Positions 8,889 through 18,758 of a DNA stretch of 64,000 bases are shown here, piece after piece. This stretch comes from Bacteriovoracaceae bacterium UBA3083 (GTDB lineage: Bacteria > Bdellovibrionota > Bacteriovoracia > Bacteriovoracales > Bacteriovoracaceae), in NCBI GenBank assembly GCA_002366565.1, contig DFBJ01000013.1, forward strand, positions 248,001 through 312,000, given 5' to 3'. The position numbers and the translations under genes were made by a program. The first letter of the stretch is position 1. Every line of letters begins with the position of its first letter. Below the pieces are notes generated by a model. That model was given only the letters and a program-made list of their open reading frames with translations. It searched no databases and was not told where the DNA came from.

Positions 8889-9780
8889 GTTCAGAAGAAT
8901 TTGTTTCAGCAAATTTCTTTTGCTGCATTTTAATTCTAGCATTTCTTATAGTGTGATCTGGAACTCTCTTTAGTTTTGAGGCCATTCCAATCTTAGATAA
9001 AGACCAAATCGTCCACTTACTTGGATCAAAGTGGTACCACTTAACTCCATTTCTATAGTCTGCTTGAAAAGTGTGGTGAAAATTATGGTAACCTTCTCCA
9101 AAAGTAAAAAGGGCCATGATTGGACTATCTTTAGCAGTATGATCATCTGAATAAGTTTTAGAACCAAGTACGTGACATAGAGAATTGATAAAGAATGTTG
9201 AATGATGAACAGCTACAATTCTAGCAAATCCAATCACTGCAAATCCACCTAAAGTACTACCAAGGAAATATCCAACAACACCAGGAAGAACAAGTCCTGC
9301 TAGCACTGCAATTTGTAGATAGTACTTATGTTGCCATACAACCATCTTATCTCTTAATAAATCTTTAGACATTGGAAATTGATCAGCAAACTTAGAAGGC
9401 TCTCTAAACATTACCCATCCCATGTGTGCCCAAAAGAAACCTCTATTAATATTATAAGGATCTTTTTCTGTATCACAGAACTTATGATGAACACGGTGAT
9501 CACTTCCCCACTTTAGTAATGAGTTTTGAAAAGCTGCTGCACCAAAAATTAGTAAGAACAACTTAACTGGAGCAGATGCTTCAAAAGTTCTATGTGAAAA
9601 TAGTCTATGATAGCCAATTGTAATTGATGCTCCACAAAAACATGCAAGAATTAAAGCTGCAATAAATATTGAAGGCATAAAACCATCTCTATAAATATGT
9701 AATGCCGTAAGGCCTATGGCCGTTAGTGGAGTAAGAATAAGGAATAATGTATTAACCCAATCGATATTTTTAAATTTCAT
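8869..9780 (-). CDS. Acyl-CoA/acyl-lipid delta-9 type fatty acid desaturase
   Basis: A membrane di-iron desaturase that introduces a double bond into fatty acyl chains, important for membrane fluidity. All three histidine boxes are seen: HRLFSH, HRVHH (WGSDHRVHHKFCD) and HNFHH (GEGYHNFHHTF), with hydrophobic membrane segments between them (about residues 10-55 and 150-190). Start 9780 is supported by GGAGG 9 bases upstream; a longer frame to 9822 lacks support. Length (303 residues) fits bacterial stearoyl-CoA-desaturase-like enzymes. The 3' end overlaps the lipoprotein gene by 20 bases. Confidence 0.93.
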   Translation of the reverse strand: MKFKNIDWVNTLFLILTPLTAIGLTALHIYRDGFMPSIFIAALILACFCGASITIGYHRLFSHRTFEASAPVKLFLLIFGAAAFQNSLLKWGSDHRVHHKFCDTEKDPYNINRGFFWAHMGWVMFREPSKFADQFPMSKDLLRDKMVVWQHKYYLQIAVLAGLVLPGVVGYFLGSTLGGFAVIGFARIVAVHHSTFFINSLCHVLGSKTYSDDHTAKDSPIMALFTFGEGYHNFHHTFQADYRNGVKWYHFDPSKWTIWSLSKIGMASKLKRVPDHTIRNARIKMQQKKFAETNSSELIGSQG

Positions 9781-9884
9781 GATGCCCAGCCTCCGTGTGT
9801 AAGGACAAGTTAAGAATATCAAGAGTTATGTATATTGATTGTAAAAGGAGTGTAAAAGTAGTTAAGTTACTAGGATTTAAGATA

Positions 9885-9906
9885 AAAGGACCCATTCGGG
9901 CCCTTT
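9885..9906 (-). terminator. Terminator after aconitase gene
   Basis: On the minus strand AAAGGGCCC and GGGTCCTTT flank a GAAT loop; one G-U pair makes the stem complete in that direction only, and it runs into TTTTATC. It begins 9 bases after the aconitase stop. Confidence 0.7.
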
Positions 9907-9914
9907 AATTTTAA

Positions 9915-12587
9915 TTATGAATTTAAGTTTCTAAGTACGTATTGAAGAATACCGCCATTTTTAAAGTAGTTTAACTCATCTACAGTATCTACTCTTGAAT
10001 CAAGAATGACACTCTCTGTCGTTCCATCATTTTTAGCAATAGTCATTTCAAACTTCTGTTTAGGTGAAAGTTTTCCATTGGAAGCTTTTATTGAAACTTT
10101 TTCAGATCCATCTAGACCAAGTGTCTTTCTAGTTACCCCTTGTGGGAATTGTAGAGGAAGAACACCCATACCTATTAAATTTGATCTATGAATTCGTTCA
10201 AAAGATTCAGTAATCACAGCTTTTACACCTTGAAGATTTGTACCTTTCGCTGCCCAGTCTCTTGAAGAACCTGTTCCATATTCTTTGCCTGCAATGATTA
10301 CGAGTTCTGTACCATCATCTTTGTACTTCATTGCTGCATCGTAAATAGACATTTGCTCACCTGTCGGAAGGTATTTTGTATAGCCACCTTCAACACCAGG
10401 AACGAGTTCATTCTTAATACGAATGTTTGCAAACGTTCCTCTCATCATAATATGATGATTTCCACGTCGTGAGCCGTAAGAGTTAAAGTCATATTGCTTA
10501 ACTCCTCTTTCTAGCAACCATTTTCCTGCGGGTGATTCTTTAGTAATGTTTCCAGCCGGAGAAATATGATCAGTCGTAACTGAGTCTCCCATCAGGGCAA
10601 GAATAGAAGCGTCTTTTACTTCATAAGTATCTATCGTTCCATCTTTAATATTTTCAAAAAATGTTGGGTTTGCAATATACGTTGATTTATCATCCCAATC
10701 ATATAACTCACCTTCTGGAGACTTAACTTTTTTCCAAAGATCATCACCTTCAAAAACATTAGAGTATCTAAACTTATACATATCAGACGTAATATGTTTC
10801 AAGACAACTTCTTCAATTTCTTTATTAGAAGGCCAAATATCTTTAAGAAAAATATCATTTCCATTCTTATCTTTTGCTAGCGCTTCTGTAGCAACATTTA
10901 CATTTAGGTTACCTGCAATAGCATAAGCTACAACGAGCGGAGGTGATGCCAAGAAGTTAGCTTTAACATCTGGAGATATTCTTCCTTCAAAGTTTCTATT
11001 ACCAGATAGTACTGAAGTCGCAAGAATATCATTATCATTAATAGACTTAGAAATTGGAGCAGGCAGTGGTCCAGTATTTCCAATACATGTAGTACATCCA
11101 TAACCTACAAGGTTAAAGCCAAGAGTATCAAGATGCTCTTGTAATCCTGACTGTACTAAGTAATCAGTAACTACTTTTGAACCTGGGGCCAATGATGTTT
11201 TTACCCAAGGTTGAGTTTTAAGACCAAGCTCTACCGCTTTCTTAGCGACAAGTCCTGCAGCAATAAGTACAGAAGGGTTTGAAGTATTGGTACACGAAGT
11301 AATTGCAGCAACAACTACGTTTCCATGTTTCATTTTATATTCTTTACCTTCTACATCAAATTCTTTATTTAAATCTTTAGGATTATATCCAAATGTTTTT
11401 GGGAAAATTTCTTTAATAAATTCAGTATTAGCTCCATCAAGAATAATTTTATCTTGTGGCCTCTTAGGACCAGAAATACATGGAGTCACAGTAGCGAGAT
11501 CAAGCTCTACTACGCTTGTGTACACAGGATCCACTTCATCATCGTGTGCCCAAAGTCCTTGCTCTTTTGCGTAGGACTCAACGAGAGCAACTATTTCATC
11601 ATCTCTTCCTGAAAATTTCATGTACTGAATTGTTTTGTCATCAATTGGGAAGAATCCACAAGTTGCACCATACTCAGGGGCCATATTCGCGAGAGTAGCT
11701 CTATCCGCAAGTGAAAGAGCTCCCATACCAGGTCCAAAGAATTCTACAAACTTCCCTACTACACCATGGTTACGAAGAGATTCAACAACATTTAAAACAA
11801 GGTCAGTTGCAGTGACGCCTTCATTTAATTTTCCATGTAATTTAAAACCTACAACTTCAGGGATAAGCATTGTAACAGGCTGACCAAGCATTGCAGCCTC
11901 AGCTTCAATACCACCAACTCCCCATCCAAGAACTGATAGGCCATTAATCATAGTTGTATGAGAATCTGTACCAACACAAGTATCAGGATAAGCAAACGTT
12001 TCTCCATCCTTATCACTAGTCCATACAACATCAGCTAAGTACTCAAGATTTACTTGATGAATAATACCAGTTCCAGGAGGAACTACTCTAAAATTGTTAA
12101 ATGCTTTTTGTCCCCATTTTAGGAAATTATATCTTTCTGCATTTCTTTCATATTCTAACTCAACATTTTTTTCGAAGGCTTCTTTTGATCCAAAATGTTC
12201 AACTTGCACAGAGTGATCAATAACGAGATCAACAGGGACAAGTGGATTAATTTTTTGAGCATCTCCACCAAGGACATTCATAGCATTTCTCATTGCTGCT
12301 AAATCAACTACTGCTGGAACACCTGTAAAGTCTTGCATCACCACACGTGCTGGGTGATAAGCAATTTCATGGTCAGACTTTTGAGTATCTGCCCAACTAT
12401 TTAACGCTTCAATATCATCCCAAGTAACACTTGTACCATTCTCATTTCTAAGAAGGTTCTCAAGTAATACTTTTAAAGATTTTGGAAGTTTATCTACATT
12501 TTTAAGACCTAGTGCCTTTGCTTCTTTAATTGAAAAATAAGTATATTTCTTACCATCAACACTAAGGGATTTTTTAACCTTACTCAT
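9915..12587 (-). CDS. acnA: Aconitate hydratase (AcnA type)
   Basis: The TCA-cycle enzyme interconverting citrate and isocitrate through a [4Fe-4S] cluster. The 890-residue length and layout match AcnA/IRP-type aconitases. Visible signatures: [32 protein letters not shown] with the first cluster Cys, [15 protein letters not shown] with the other two, [25 protein letters not shown] split around the substrate site, and [15 protein letters not shown] in the swivel domain. Start 12587 (MSKVKKSL) has GGAGAG 7 bases upstream; a longer frame to 12617 is not needed. It is flanked by its own terminator and appears monocistronic. Confidence 0.97.
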   Translation of the reverse strand: MSKVKKSLSVDGKKYTYFSIKEAKALGLKNVDKLPKSLKVLLENLLRNENGTSVTWDDIEALNSWADTQKSDHEIAYHPARVVMQDFTGVPAVVDLAAMRNAMNVLGGDAQKINPLVPVDLVIDHSVQVEHFGSKEAFEKNVELEYERNAERYNFLKWGQKAFNNFRVVPPGTGIIHQVNLEYLADVVWTSDKDGETFAYPDTCVGTDSHTTMINGLSVLGWGVGGIEAEAAMLGQPVTMLIPEVVGFKLHGKLNEGVTATDLVLNVVESLRNHGVVGKFVEFFGPGMGALSLADRATLANMAPEYGATCGFFPIDDKTIQYMKFSGRDDEIVALVESYAKEQGLWAHDDEVDPVYTSVVELDLATVTPCISGPKRPQDKIILDGANTEFIKEIFPKTFGYNPKDLNKEFDVEGKEYKMKHGNVVVAAITSCTNTSNPSVLIAAGLVAKKAVELGLKTQPWVKTSLAPGSKVVTDYLVQSGLQEHLDTLGFNLVGYGCTTCIGNTGPLPAPISKSINDNDILATSVLSGNRNFEGRISPDVKANFLASPPLVVAYAIAGNLNVNVATEALAKDKNGNDIFLKDIWPSNKEIEEVVLKHITSDMYKFRYSNVFEGDDLWKKVKSPEGELYDWDDKSTYIANPTFFENIKDGTIDTYEVKDASILALMGDSVTTDHISPAGNITKESPAGKWLLERGVKQYDFNSYGSRRGNHHIMMRGTFANIRIKNELVPGVEGGYTKYLPTGEQMSIYDAAMKYKDDGTELVIIAGKEYGTGSSRDWAAKGTNLQGVKAVITESFERIHRSNLIGMGVLPLQFPQGVTRKTLGLDGSEKVSIKASNGKLSPKQKFEMTIAKNDGTTESVILDSRVDTVDELNYFKNGGILQYVLRNLNS

Positions 12588-12698
12588 TAGGGCTCTCCTC
12601 TTTAAAAATAAAAACAATGTTTTCTATTTAAGAAGGTAACAGTAGTTCGTGTAATAATCAATGTGGTGATTTAAGTGACTAGACGGAAGCTAAACAAT

Positions 12699-12717
12699 AG
12701 GGCCAAGATCTGGCCCT
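12699..12717 (-). terminator. Terminator after the OmpR-type regulator gene
   Basis: GGGCCA-AGATCT-TGGCCC palindrome at 12700-12716; on the minus strand it is followed by TATTGTTT. It lies 20 bases past the stop at 12738. The T-run is poor, so efficiency is uncertain. Confidence 0.5.
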
Positions 12718-12737
12718 TGAGGTAATCTTTGAGTAAA

Positions 12738-13424
12738 TTAAGCGTCTACTCTGTCAGATAGTAGAGCCCATCGCCCACCACCTTCAGATCTAATCATATA
12801 GCCTACAGTGTGAAGCTTTCTTCTTAGGTTATAAAGGTGTACATCAACAGTCTTTGGGTGAACATTTGTTCTTCCCCAAACTTTTTGAAGAATATCATCT
12901 CTTGTAACAGTTCTATCTCTAGAGTCTAAAAATAATGACAGTAACTGCTTCTGCTTAGAAGTTAGATTATCAATATCTGTACCATCAATTTTAATTTTCT
13001 TAAGTCCAGAACTTGATAAGCTTGGTCTTGCTGGCCCAGAAACAACATTTTCAATTTTTACTAAGAGTTCATTTTTCTTAAATGGCTTAGTTAAATAATC
13101 AAGAGCTCCCTCTTTGAAACAAAATCTAAGAGCATCTATATCATCAATTGAAGAAACAATGATAAATGGAATATTTAAAATATTAGAGTCTTTTGAATTA
13201 GTTAAGAAGTTTAAAAAGTTTCCATCTCCAAGCATTAAGTCAGCGATAATCATCTGTGGAAGTTCATCAGTAGGAGTACTTTCTAGAGCAATAGTAAACT
13301 CATCTAGTCTTTCAAAGTATTTTGTCGAATAACGATGATCGAGAGTTTGTTCATAAACAAACTGGCAACCTTTGTCATCTTCTAGTACCCAAATTGTCTT
13401 ATTTGTATTTATCCCATCACTCAT
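12738..13424 (-). CDS. OmpR/PhoB-type response regulator
   Basis: A 228-residue DNA-binding response regulator. The N-terminal receiver (about 10-125) has WVLEDDK, the phospho-acceptor region IIADLMLGDG, SSID and the conserved Lys in YLTKPFKK. The C-terminal winged helix (about 145-225) has LTSKQKQLLSLFL, VWGRTNVHPKTVDVHLYNLRRKL and a terminal beta hairpin. Its start overlaps the end of the upstream histidine-containing protein by 8 bases, so the two are translationally coupled and likely signal together. Target genes are unknown. Confidence 0.9.
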   Translation of the reverse strand: MSDGINTNKTIWVLEDDKGCQFVYEQTLDHRYSTKYFERLDEFTIALESTPTDELPQMIIADLMLGDGNFLNFLTNSKDSNILNIPFIIVSSIDDIDALRFCFKEGALDYLTKPFKKNELLVKIENVVSGPARPSLSSSGLKKIKIDGTDIDNLTSKQKQLLSLFLDSRDRTVTRDDILQKVWGRTNVHPKTVDVHLYNLRRKLHTVGYMIRSEGGGRWALLSDRVDA

Positions 13425-14115
13425 CTAATACCTTCATATTCACTTTAATCTCAAAATTGTCATTAGATGAAGTTACACTTGCTTCATAAAGGTCAGAACT
13501 TAATAATATATCATGCCCTAGATTCTTCCTTAGAACTTTTGCCCCAGGAGAAGAAGCTACATCTAAACTTTCAAATAATTTCTCATCAACTGCTATATTA
13601 CTACTCAGTGTAAACTGACAATATTGAGAGTCAAGTTTTTTTAAGTCCAGTTGTACTTGAAACTCAACTATTTGCCCTTTCTTGAGTTCTTCTATATAAA
13701 TCGCGATCATTGAAAAGATAACGCTATGTATCTCGGCACAAGATACGTTCAGCTTCCACTCTTCATTTGTAGCATTTGTAATGAATGTTATTTTTTTAAA
13801 CTCATTCCAAAAATTAATTCTTGAAGTCGCTAGAACCTTCTCAAGAAAATCACCTGGAGTTAGTACACTTCCACTTAATGCTGCTTTTTTTAAATAAACT
13901 CTATAAAATGATATAATATCAGTAAGTTCGTCAAGACTACTTTCAAGTCGAGATAAAAACTTTTTTCCCTGATCTGAAGTATGCTCCTCAAGTTCATCTA
14001 CACAAAACTGCATAACATGTACTTGCCCTGCAATATCGTGAGCCGCAACACTTGAACTTTCAAGCATAGCGTCAACATAATTTTTCAAATCTATCTTGGC
14101 CATATCAATACCCAT
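13417..14115 (-). CDS. Histidine phosphotransferase-like protein (ChpT-like; kinase without ATPase core)
   Basis: About 232 residues. An N-terminal DHp-like helix pair carries AAHDIAGQVHVMQFCVDELEE (broken here by reading), with the His-Asp pair of a phospho-acceptor H-box at about residue 26 and a second helix KFLSRLESSLDELTDIISFYR. The C-terminal half has the general pattern of a Bergerat-fold domain but none of the N, G1 or G2 boxes needed for ATP binding. This matches the architecture of ChpT/Spo0B-type phosphotransferases rather than true kinases. The start is uncertain: ATG 14115, ATG 14103 and TTG 14151 are all in frame. A TATAAT lies about 15 bases above 14115. It overlaps its regulator partner by 8 bases. 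Confidence 0.65.
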   Translation of the reverse strand: MGIDMAKIDLKNYVDAMLESSSVAAHDIAGQVHVMQFCVDELEEHTSDQGKKFLSRLESSLDELTDIISFYRVYLKKAALSGSVLTPGDFLEKVLATSRINFWNEFKKITFITNATNEEWKLNVSCAEIHSVIFSMIAIYIEELKKGQIVEFQVQLDLKKLDSQYCQFTLSSNIAVDEKLFESLDVASSPGAKVLRKNLGHDILLSSDLYEASVTSSNDNFEIKVNMKVLDE

Positions 14116-14227
14116 GTTATTGTAATTTAAATTATATGTGATTTTCTTCAATGCATCTAGACAAATAAATTTTTCTAAACATATTTTTTAAAAAGACATT
14201 CTTATATCTGCATGTTAGTAGAATTGC

Positions 14228-14956
14228 ATGAAAAAAGATAAATTCTTCGCAGAAGAAATGAATTCAATAAAGAGCTTCGAATTTAGTCACGATGTCGCAG
14301 AGGTCTTTGATGACATGGTGAGTCGATCAGTACCATTCTATGATGAAATACATCGTATCATTTTAGACCTAGTTGATAGGAAATATGAAAATGGTGCAAT
14401 TTACGATCTAGGCTGCTCTACAGCTACTACGATATCTATTCTTGATAAACATTTTAAAAAGAGAGGCATTAGTTCGCCTGATTATATCGGAATAGACAAC
14501 TCTGCCCCAATGCTAGAAAAGGCCCAGCAGAAGTTAAAAAAGAATAAAGTAGAAACTGCTGAATTAATCTGTGATGACATTGCTGATGTAAACTTTAGAA
14601 AATCAGGAATGATTATTATGAATTACACTCTGCAATTCATAAAGCCTTCAGCACGACCAGATCTATTAAAGAAAATATACAAGTCATTAGATAAAGGTGG
14701 AATGTTTATTTTGACTGAAAAAATAAAATGTTCAGGACACACTATTAACGATCTACTTATAGAGCTGTATTACGACTTCAAGAGAAGAAATGGGTACTCA
14801 GAACTAGAAATTTCTCAAAAAAGAGAAGCTCTAGAAAATGTACTCATTCCTATTACTCCGGAAAAACAAGTAGAGCTAATGAAGAAGGCAGGCTTTAAAA
14901 AAGTTGAAATGATTTTCAGATGGTATAACTTCGCTTGTTACTTAGGAGTTAAGTAA
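14228..14956 (+). CDS. cmoA: Carboxy-S-adenosyl-L-methionine synthase CmoA
   Basis: Makes carboxy-SAM from SAM and prephenate, the donor for cmo5U34 wobble modification of tRNAs. The sequence follows E. coli CmoA along its length: DVAEVFDDMVSRSVPFYDEI, YDLGCSTATT (SAM loop), IGIDNSAPMLEKA, NYTLQFIKPSARPDLL, KGGMFILTEK, and DFKRRNGYSELEISQKREALENVL (broken by reading). 242 residues is the normal size. Its stop shares one base with the cmoB start, so they are translated together. Confidence 0.95.
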   Translation: MKKDKFFAEEMNSIKSFEFSHDVAEVFDDMVSRSVPFYDEIHRIILDLVDRKYENGAIYDLGCSTATTISILDKHFKKRGISSPDYIGIDNSAPMLEKAQQKLKKNKVETAELICDDIADVNFRKSGMIIMNYTLQFIKPSARPDLLKKIYKSLDKGGMFILTEKIKCSGHTINDLLIELYYDFKRRNGYSELEISQKREALENVLIPITPEKQVELMKKAGFKKVEMIFRWYNFACYLGVK

Positions 14957-15948
14957 TGGTCTTGGATTACCTAGTCCCATACAAAGACAAAGTTGATTTT
15001 GACTTTCTACAAGAATTAAAAAGAGATAGAGACACATGGATTGATAGAAAGTCTAATACAGAATTAAAGTCTGTACTATCAAGACTTCCAAAACTCTCTA
15101 CATATTCAAACGACCTATCAACTGATGCCGTAACAATTGGCTCTAAGGATGAAGTCTCTAGTGAACAAAGAGAGGAGATCATTTCTCTTGCAAAAGAACT
15201 TATCCCTTGGAGAAAAGGGCCATTCAACTTTTATGGTGAACTAATAGACGCTGAATGGAGAAGCGACTTTAAGTGGAATCGATTAAAAGAGCATGTAGAT
15301 AATTTAGCCGACAAAACAGTTTTAGATATTGGATGTAACAATGGTTACTTCTTATTTAAAATGGCAGAGCAAAATCCAGAATTACTACTGGGAATAGATC
15401 CTGTTATTCAGTGTGAAACACAGTTTAACTTCTTACAACACTTTGCCAAAGTACCAAATTTATATTTCGAAATGTTTGGAGTAGAACACCTTAATTCATT
15501 CAAAGAAATGTTCGATGTTATTTTTTCTATGGGAATTATCTATCATCATCGTCACCCATTAGAGCAATTAATAAATATTAGAGAGGCACTTAAGCCTGGT
15601 GGACAAGCAATCATTGAGACGATTGGTATTCCAGGAGAAGAAAGTTATGCTCTCTTTCCAGAAGACAGATACGCAAAGATGAGAAATGTATTCTTTGTCC
15701 CAACTCTAAGTTGCTTCATAAACTGGTGTAAGAAAGCCAAGCTTATTGATGTTGAAGTTATCTCGTCGACACCTCTAACATTTGAAGAGCAAAGACTTAC
15801 CAACTGGTGCCCACCTCCAAGTCAATCCTTAGAGGACTTTCTAGACCCCGAGGATAACTCAAAAACAATAGAGGGACACCCTGCTCCTATGAGATTTTGT
15901 TTGAAAGCAAGAAAGAAGCCTGCGCAAAATGCTAACAAAAACATCTAA
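14956..15948 (+). CDS. cmoB: tRNA U34 carboxymethyltransferase CmoB
   Basis: Transfers the carboxymethyl group of carboxy-SAM to 5-hydroxyuridine at position 34 of tRNA. Length 330 residues matches the family (323 in E. coli). Motifs seen include LIPWRKGPF, EWRSDFKW, VLDIGCNNGYFLFKM (cofactor loop), GIDPVIQ, FDVIFSMGIIYHHRHPLEQL, EDRYAKMRNVFFVPT and the late TNWCPPPSQSLEDFLDP. The first base overlaps the cmoA stop and the last 20 bases overlap the DUF454 gene, so the three genes form one operon. Confidence 0.95.
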   Translation: MVLDYLVPYKDKVDFDFLQELKRDRDTWIDRKSNTELKSVLSRLPKLSTYSNDLSTDAVTIGSKDEVSSEQREEIISLAKELIPWRKGPFNFYGELIDAEWRSDFKWNRLKEHVDNLADKTVLDIGCNNGYFLFKMAEQNPELLLGIDPVIQCETQFNFLQHFAKVPNLYFEMFGVEHLNSFKEMFDVIFSMGIIYHHRHPLEQLINIREALKPGGQAIIETIGIPGEESYALFPEDRYAKMRNVFFVPTLSCFINWCKKAKLIDVEVISSTPLTFEEQRLTNWCPPPSQSLEDFLDPEDNSKTIEGHPAPMRFCLKARKKPAQNANKNI

Positions 15949-16309
15949 TGCTCTATTTATATTCTTTGGTTTTCTTGCTCTTACACTTGGAGTAATTGGT
16001 ATATTTCTACCTCTACTACCAACAACACCACTGCTAATTCTTAGTGCTTATTGCTTTTCTAAAGGAAGTGAAAAGTTACATGCATGGCTTTTATCGAGAC
16101 CTAAAATAGGACCAATGATAAAAGACTGGGAAGAAAATAAGATCATTAGACCTAAGGCAAAATTCCTATCAACAGTAATGATCACTCTATTATTTGGTTA
16201 TACATTAATATTTGTGAATGTTGCGTGGTGGATAAAAGTATTCAGCACACTTATAGGAGTATGTGTCTTAACTTTTATCCTCACTAGAAAGTCTCGCTTA
16301 GACTTATAG
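15929..16309 (+). CDS. DUF454 (YbaN-like) inner membrane protein
   Basis: A 126-residue membrane protein similar in pattern to E. coli YbaN: GVIGIFLPLLPTTPLLILSAYCFS, then KLHAWLLSRPKIGPMIKDW, and two further hydrophobic spans (about 80-118). Three to four membrane helices are expected. Function of the family is not known. It overlaps the cmoB end by 20 bases with no clear ribosome site of its own, suggesting coupled translation, although no functional link with tRNA modification is established. Confidence 0.85.
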   Translation: MLTKTSNALFIFFGFLALTLGVIGIFLPLLPTTPLLILSAYCFSKGSEKLHAWLLSRPKIGPMIKDWEENKIIRPKAKFLSTVMITLLFGYTLIFVNVAWWIKVFSTLIGVCVLTFILTRKSRLDL

Positions 16310-16311
16310 TC

Positions 16312-16941
16312 CTATTTTGTTTTTCTAGCTATACACGCAAGCCATGGCTGCTGCTCAATAGGAAGTCCAGAAGGTCTATAATAATGGTCTTCTAAAGTAA
16401 GTCCTACGGCCTCTAAGTGAGCCTTGTACTCTTCTAATTCCATATAATAGGCCCAACGCTCTCCATTCCAACCTTCAGCGCTTCCTCTAGGGTTAGATGA
16501 GAATAAAACTCCACCAACTTTTAGAGAATCTACTAGGTCTTTAAGAACTCTTTGGAACTCTAACTTTGGAATATGAAAGAGGCTTGCATTGGCAAAGATT
16601 CCATCAAAATAATTCTCTTCTAGATCTAAATCTAAAAAGTTTTGATGAAGAACTTTACACTTAGAGTGATCCCTTGCCATTTGAGCAAAGTTTTCACAGC
16701 CATCTAATCCAATGGGCGAATGTCCTCTATTTTTAAATTCCAAAGTGTCCCTACCTGGTCCACAGCCAAAATCTAGAATATTAAATGGTTCACTTCCTTG
16801 AATTGAGTTCAACAATGCATCTATATTTTGAGAAACATCATGGTCCTTGGTACCATTCCAAAAAGCTTCTGCACGACCATTATAATGACCGAGAGTGGTT
16901 TCAGTGATATGCTTTAAGTTATTTGAGAGCTTTGAATTCAA
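16312..16941 (-). CDS. Class I SAM-dependent methyltransferase
   Basis: A small soluble methyltransferase of unknown substrate. The SAM-binding loop is ILDFGCGPGRDTLEF, followed by GLDGCENFAQMA and FDGIFANASLFHIP, typical of methyltransferase domain 11/25 proteins. The start is ambiguous. ATG 16953 has no Shine-Dalgarno and its codon overlaps the ATG of the divergent FemAB-like gene. An in-frame TTG at 16941 has GGAG 6 bases upstream, so I prefer TTG. The longer frame to 17037 lies inside the neighbour and is unlikely. The 3' end is two bases from the convergent DUF454 gene. Confidence 0.85.
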   Translation of the reverse strand: MNSKLSNNLKHITETTLGHYNGRAEAFWNGTKDHDVSQNIDALLNSIQGSEPFNILDFGCGPGRDTLEFKNRGHSPIGLDGCENFAQMARDHSKCKVLHQNFLDLDLEENYFDGIFANASLFHIPKLEFQRVLKDLVDSLKVGGVLFSSNPRGSAEGWNGERWAYYMELEEYKAHLEAVGLTLEDHYYRPSGLPIEQQPWLACIARKTK

Positions 16942-16951
16942 GGGATTCTCC

Positions 16952-18055
16952 ATGCAGGTAAAAAGTTTTACTTCAATAAATGATATCAAAGAAAGTGACT
17001 GGGACCAACTTATACATCCTGATGATATCTTTAACAAATATCACTTCCATAAAGCATTGGAAGTCTCTAATTGTATTGGAGTTCAGAGAAGCCAAATTCC
17101 ATATTATATTACTATTTTTGAAGGAATAGAGCTTAAAGCTGCATGTGTAGTCTATATAAAGGAGCATAGTTATGGAGAATATATATTCGACTGGGCATGG
17201 GCAGACCTCTACTCTAGGTATGGTGAAGAATATTATCCAAAACTAATAGCGCAAAATCCATTTACACCTGCAACAAATAGAACATTTTTAACAGATGATT
17301 CAAAGTATATTGAAATACTTAATAATGAGATTCAAAAAATCAGTAAAGACTTAAATGTTTCTTCAAAGCATTTATTATTTCTCGAAAAAGAAGAAATTCC
17401 TCATTTATCTTCAGATTTTCAACTAAGGTCATCTTTCCAGTACCACTGGAGAAATAAAGACTATACAAGTTTTGATCACTTCCTCTCTCACCTAAAAAGT
17501 AGAAAAGCTAAACAGATAAGAAAAGAAAGAAAAACAGAACTTAATATTAAAGATATATCAGGGGATGATCTCTCTAAGTATGCATCTATATTCTATGAAT
17601 TATATATTTCAACAATTGCAAAGAAGAACTCGTATGCTTATCTAAACTTTGAATTCTTTGAATATATCTTTAAGCATATGAAAAATTCTATTCGCCTAGT
17701 TGCTGCATTTAAGGACGACTTATTAGTTGCAGCATCACTCTACTTTATTGGAGAGAATAAACTGTACGGAAGATACTGGGGAGCGCGACAAGAGTTTAGA
17801 AACTTACATTTTGAATTATGCTATTACCAAGGTATAGACATAGCAATAAAGAATAAGTTGAGTACTTTTGAAGCTGGTGCTCAAGGAGAACACAAGATTC
17901 CTCGAGGATTTGAGCCTACTAAAACATATAGCGCTCATGTCATCTATGATGGTCGCTTTCAACAACCAATCTATAATTTTATTCTAGAAGAAGAAAAGCA
18001 AATTGATTCAATAATCCCGGAATTAAATCAAAGACTTCCTTTTAAGAAAGATTAA
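16952..18055 (+). CDS. FemAB-like (DUF482) GNAT-fold protein
   Basis: A 367-residue protein of the DUF482/FemAB-like family, which has two GNAT folds like the peptidoglycan cross-bridge enzymes although most members are uncharacterised. Visible family features: FDWAWADLYSRYGEEYYPKL (broken by reading), NPFTPATNRTFL, SSFQYHWRN, RKAKQIRKERK, GRYWGARQEFRNLHFELCYYQ and GAQGEHKIPRGFEP. AAGGGA sits 6 bases before ATG 16952. The start nearly coincides with the start of the divergent methyltransferase, so the promoter must lie in that gene. Confidence 0.85.
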   Translation: MQVKSFTSINDIKESDWDQLIHPDDIFNKYHFHKALEVSNCIGVQRSQIPYYITIFEGIELKAACVVYIKEHSYGEYIFDWAWADLYSRYGEEYYPKLIAQNPFTPATNRTFLTDDSKYIEILNNEIQKISKDLNVSSKHLLFLEKEEIPHLSSDFQLRSSFQYHWRNKDYTSFDHFLSHLKSRKAKQIRKERKTELNIKDISGDDLSKYASIFYELYISTIAKKNSYAYLNFEFFEYIFKHMKNSIRLVAAFKDDLLVAASLYFIGENKLYGRYWGARQEFRNLHFELCYYQGIDIAIKNKLSTFEAGAQGEHKIPRGFEPTKTYSAHVIYDGRFQQPIYNFILEEEKQIDSIIPELNQRLPFKKD

Positions 18056-18758
18056 TTTCATTCTCAAATGCAGAATACTTCTTTAGTGGTAGTCTTGAAT
18101 TTATAATCATTTTCTTTCCTTGAAAGAAGCAATAACAAGGTCCATGAAATTTAATTGAATGATCCTCTATTATTATTCCACTACCATCAGGAAGAGCATA
18201 AAGAGGCATAGAAAGCCCTTTAGAATAACTCATAAGATCCTCATCATATCTCTTAGAGTTTTTATAATGTGGAAAAAATTCAAAACGAACTAAATTCATT
18301 GCCTTGAAATTTGAGATTCTAACATCATTATCGTCTCTATCAAATTCAGGAAATCCAGCAGTTAGAATTCGCGGAGTCATCAAGATACCACCAGCACTTA
18401 GTCCAGTTAACACTCCTCCCCTTTGGATGAATTCTTTTAAATGCTTCATCATTCCACTTTTTCTAAGATGTTTTAAGAAGTAGTAAGTATTTCCACCATC
18501 AAGATGAATAATATCACTCTTAAGAACCTCTTTTAATAATGTCTCATCATAAGGAATATCTATAGGAAAGTGTAGAAATTGAGTAACACCATGACGAGAA
18601 TACTGATCTACAAAAACTTTAAAATCGTATTCTGACTCATAAGACCATGAAGGTATAAACGCCATTTTAGGCCTAACCTTGCCAGTTAAATCAAGAGTAA
18701 TTTGATCTAATTCAAAGTTGTCATCTCTGTCTCCACCGGAGTAAAAAACTAACTTCAC
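18042..18758 (-). CDS. Peptidase family S51 (dipeptidase E/cyanophycinase-like)
   Basis: A cytosolic serine peptidase of 238 residues with the class I glutamine-amidotransferase-like fold. The nucleophile elbow is GLSAGG with Ser at residue 121, and the family segment HLDGGNTYYFL precedes it. S51 enzymes cleave N-terminal Asp dipeptides (PepE) or cyanophycin-type substrates; which applies here cannot be said. It overlaps the upstream SelO-like gene by 4 bases (ATGA), so the two are cotranslated, and its end overlaps the FemAB-like gene by 14 bases. Confidence 0.88.
   Translation of the reverse strand: MKLVFYSGGDRDDNFELDQITLDLTGKVRPKMAFIPSWSYESEYDFKVFVDQYSRHGVTQFLHFPIDIPYDETLLKEVLKSDIIHLDGGNTYYFLKHLRKSGMMKHLKEFIQRGGVLTGLSAGGILMTPRILTAGFPEFDRDDNDVRISNFKAMNLVRFEFFPHYKNSKRYDEDLMSYSKGLSMPLYALPDGSGIIIEDHSIKFHGPCYCFFQGKKMIINSRLPLKKYSAFENEINLS

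Noticed and set aside
11287..11883. Plus-strand frames opposite aconitase
   Set aside because: They lie fully inside the well-supported acnA gene and have no domain or ribosome site.
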